Source of the DNA: an uncultured Chlorobiota bacterium
GTDB lineage: Bacteria > Bacteroidota > Kapaibacteriia > OLB7
Length of the DNA stretch: 13,139 nt
Reading direction: 5' to 3'
NCBI GenBank assembly: GCA_946481475.1
Contig: CAMLOB010000040.1
Location: 1-13,139 of the forward strand
How positions within the stretch are numbered: the stretch's first letter is position 1; each line of letters starts with the position of its first letter. Under the pieces are notes generated by a model. That model was not told the origin of the DNA, ran no database searches, and saw nothing but the letters and a program-made list of their open reading frames with translations. Both the position numbers and the translations under genes were made by a program. This document shows, piece by piece, positions 13,098 to 13,139 of this stretch.

Positions 13098-13139
13098 TCC
13101 CCAGCAGGTATCGGGAATGGCGTGCCGTCTTTGCGGAGG
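13090..13139 (+). CDS. Start of a gene with an N-terminal Cys-x2-Cys motif (cut by window edge)
   Basis: Only the first 16 or so codons are visible: MDNPQQVSG then MACRLCGG. The ATG at 13090 overlaps the methyltransferase stop by eight bases; an in-frame ATG at 13117 has a better-spaced AGCAGG (13103-13108) and may be the true start. The CRLCGG opening is common to proteins with an N-terminal zinc ribbon, including many C-methyltransferases of sugar pathways, but so little is visible that the product cannot be named. Confidence 0.45.
   Translation, partial: MDNPQQVSGMACRLCG

Overview
The window looks like a chromosomal stretch from a GC-rich (roughly 58-60 % by eye, not counted) member of the Fibrobacterota-Chlorobiota-Bacteroidota (FCB) superphylum. 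The strongest clue is the secreted protein at 6936-7862: it has a signal peptide and a C-terminal type A sorting domain of the type IX secretion system (T9SS), a system essentially confined to that superphylum. Housekeeping genes (serS, pgk) lie among envelope and ion-transport genes. I see no phage, transposon, CRISPR array, tRNA or rRNA.

Layout. 1-1274 (minus strand): start of serS (seryl-tRNA synthetase) preceded by a CPBP-family intramembrane protease gene, with a very G-rich tract between them. 1391-2806 (plus): an unrecognised membrane protein with three winged-helix-like cytosolic segments. 2824-3602 (minus): a vapBC-type toxin-antitoxin pair with a 4-base overlap, which follows pgk on the same strand. 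3788-4978 (minus): pgk (phosphoglycerate kinase). 5092-8485 (plus): four genes, namely an acidic single-pass membrane protein, a VanW-family protein, the T9SS-exported protein and a CxxC peroxidase-related (AhpD-like) protein. 8545-10656 (minus): a ClC chloride channel/transporter fused to two CBS domains and a TrkA-C domain. 10871 to the end (plus): a metallo-beta-lactamase-fold protein resembling the CMP-Neu5Ac hydroxylase (CMAH) hydrolase domain, a SAM-dependent methyltransferase, and the first codons of a gene beginning with a Cys-x2-Cys motif. The last three look like the start of an operon, possibly for surface glycan or small-molecule synthesis.

Shared themes. Much of the plus-strand content concerns the cell envelope (type I membrane protein, VanW, T9SS cargo), but nothing shows that these genes act together. 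The convergent peroxidase-related/ClC pair is closed by a clear shared hairpin terminator. Several intergenic dyads have no obvious role: a 22-bp perfect palindrome right after the T9SS gene, a 19-bp dyad before vanW, and interleaved inverted repeats between the CPBP gene and the winged-helix gene. No gap between genes exceeds 300 bases.

The best candidates for something new are the triple winged-helix membrane protein, the ClC-CBS-CBS-TrkA_C fusion without the usual internal proton glutamate, and the hydrolase/methyltransferase cluster. All functional statements rest on motif recognition by eye; no database search was run.
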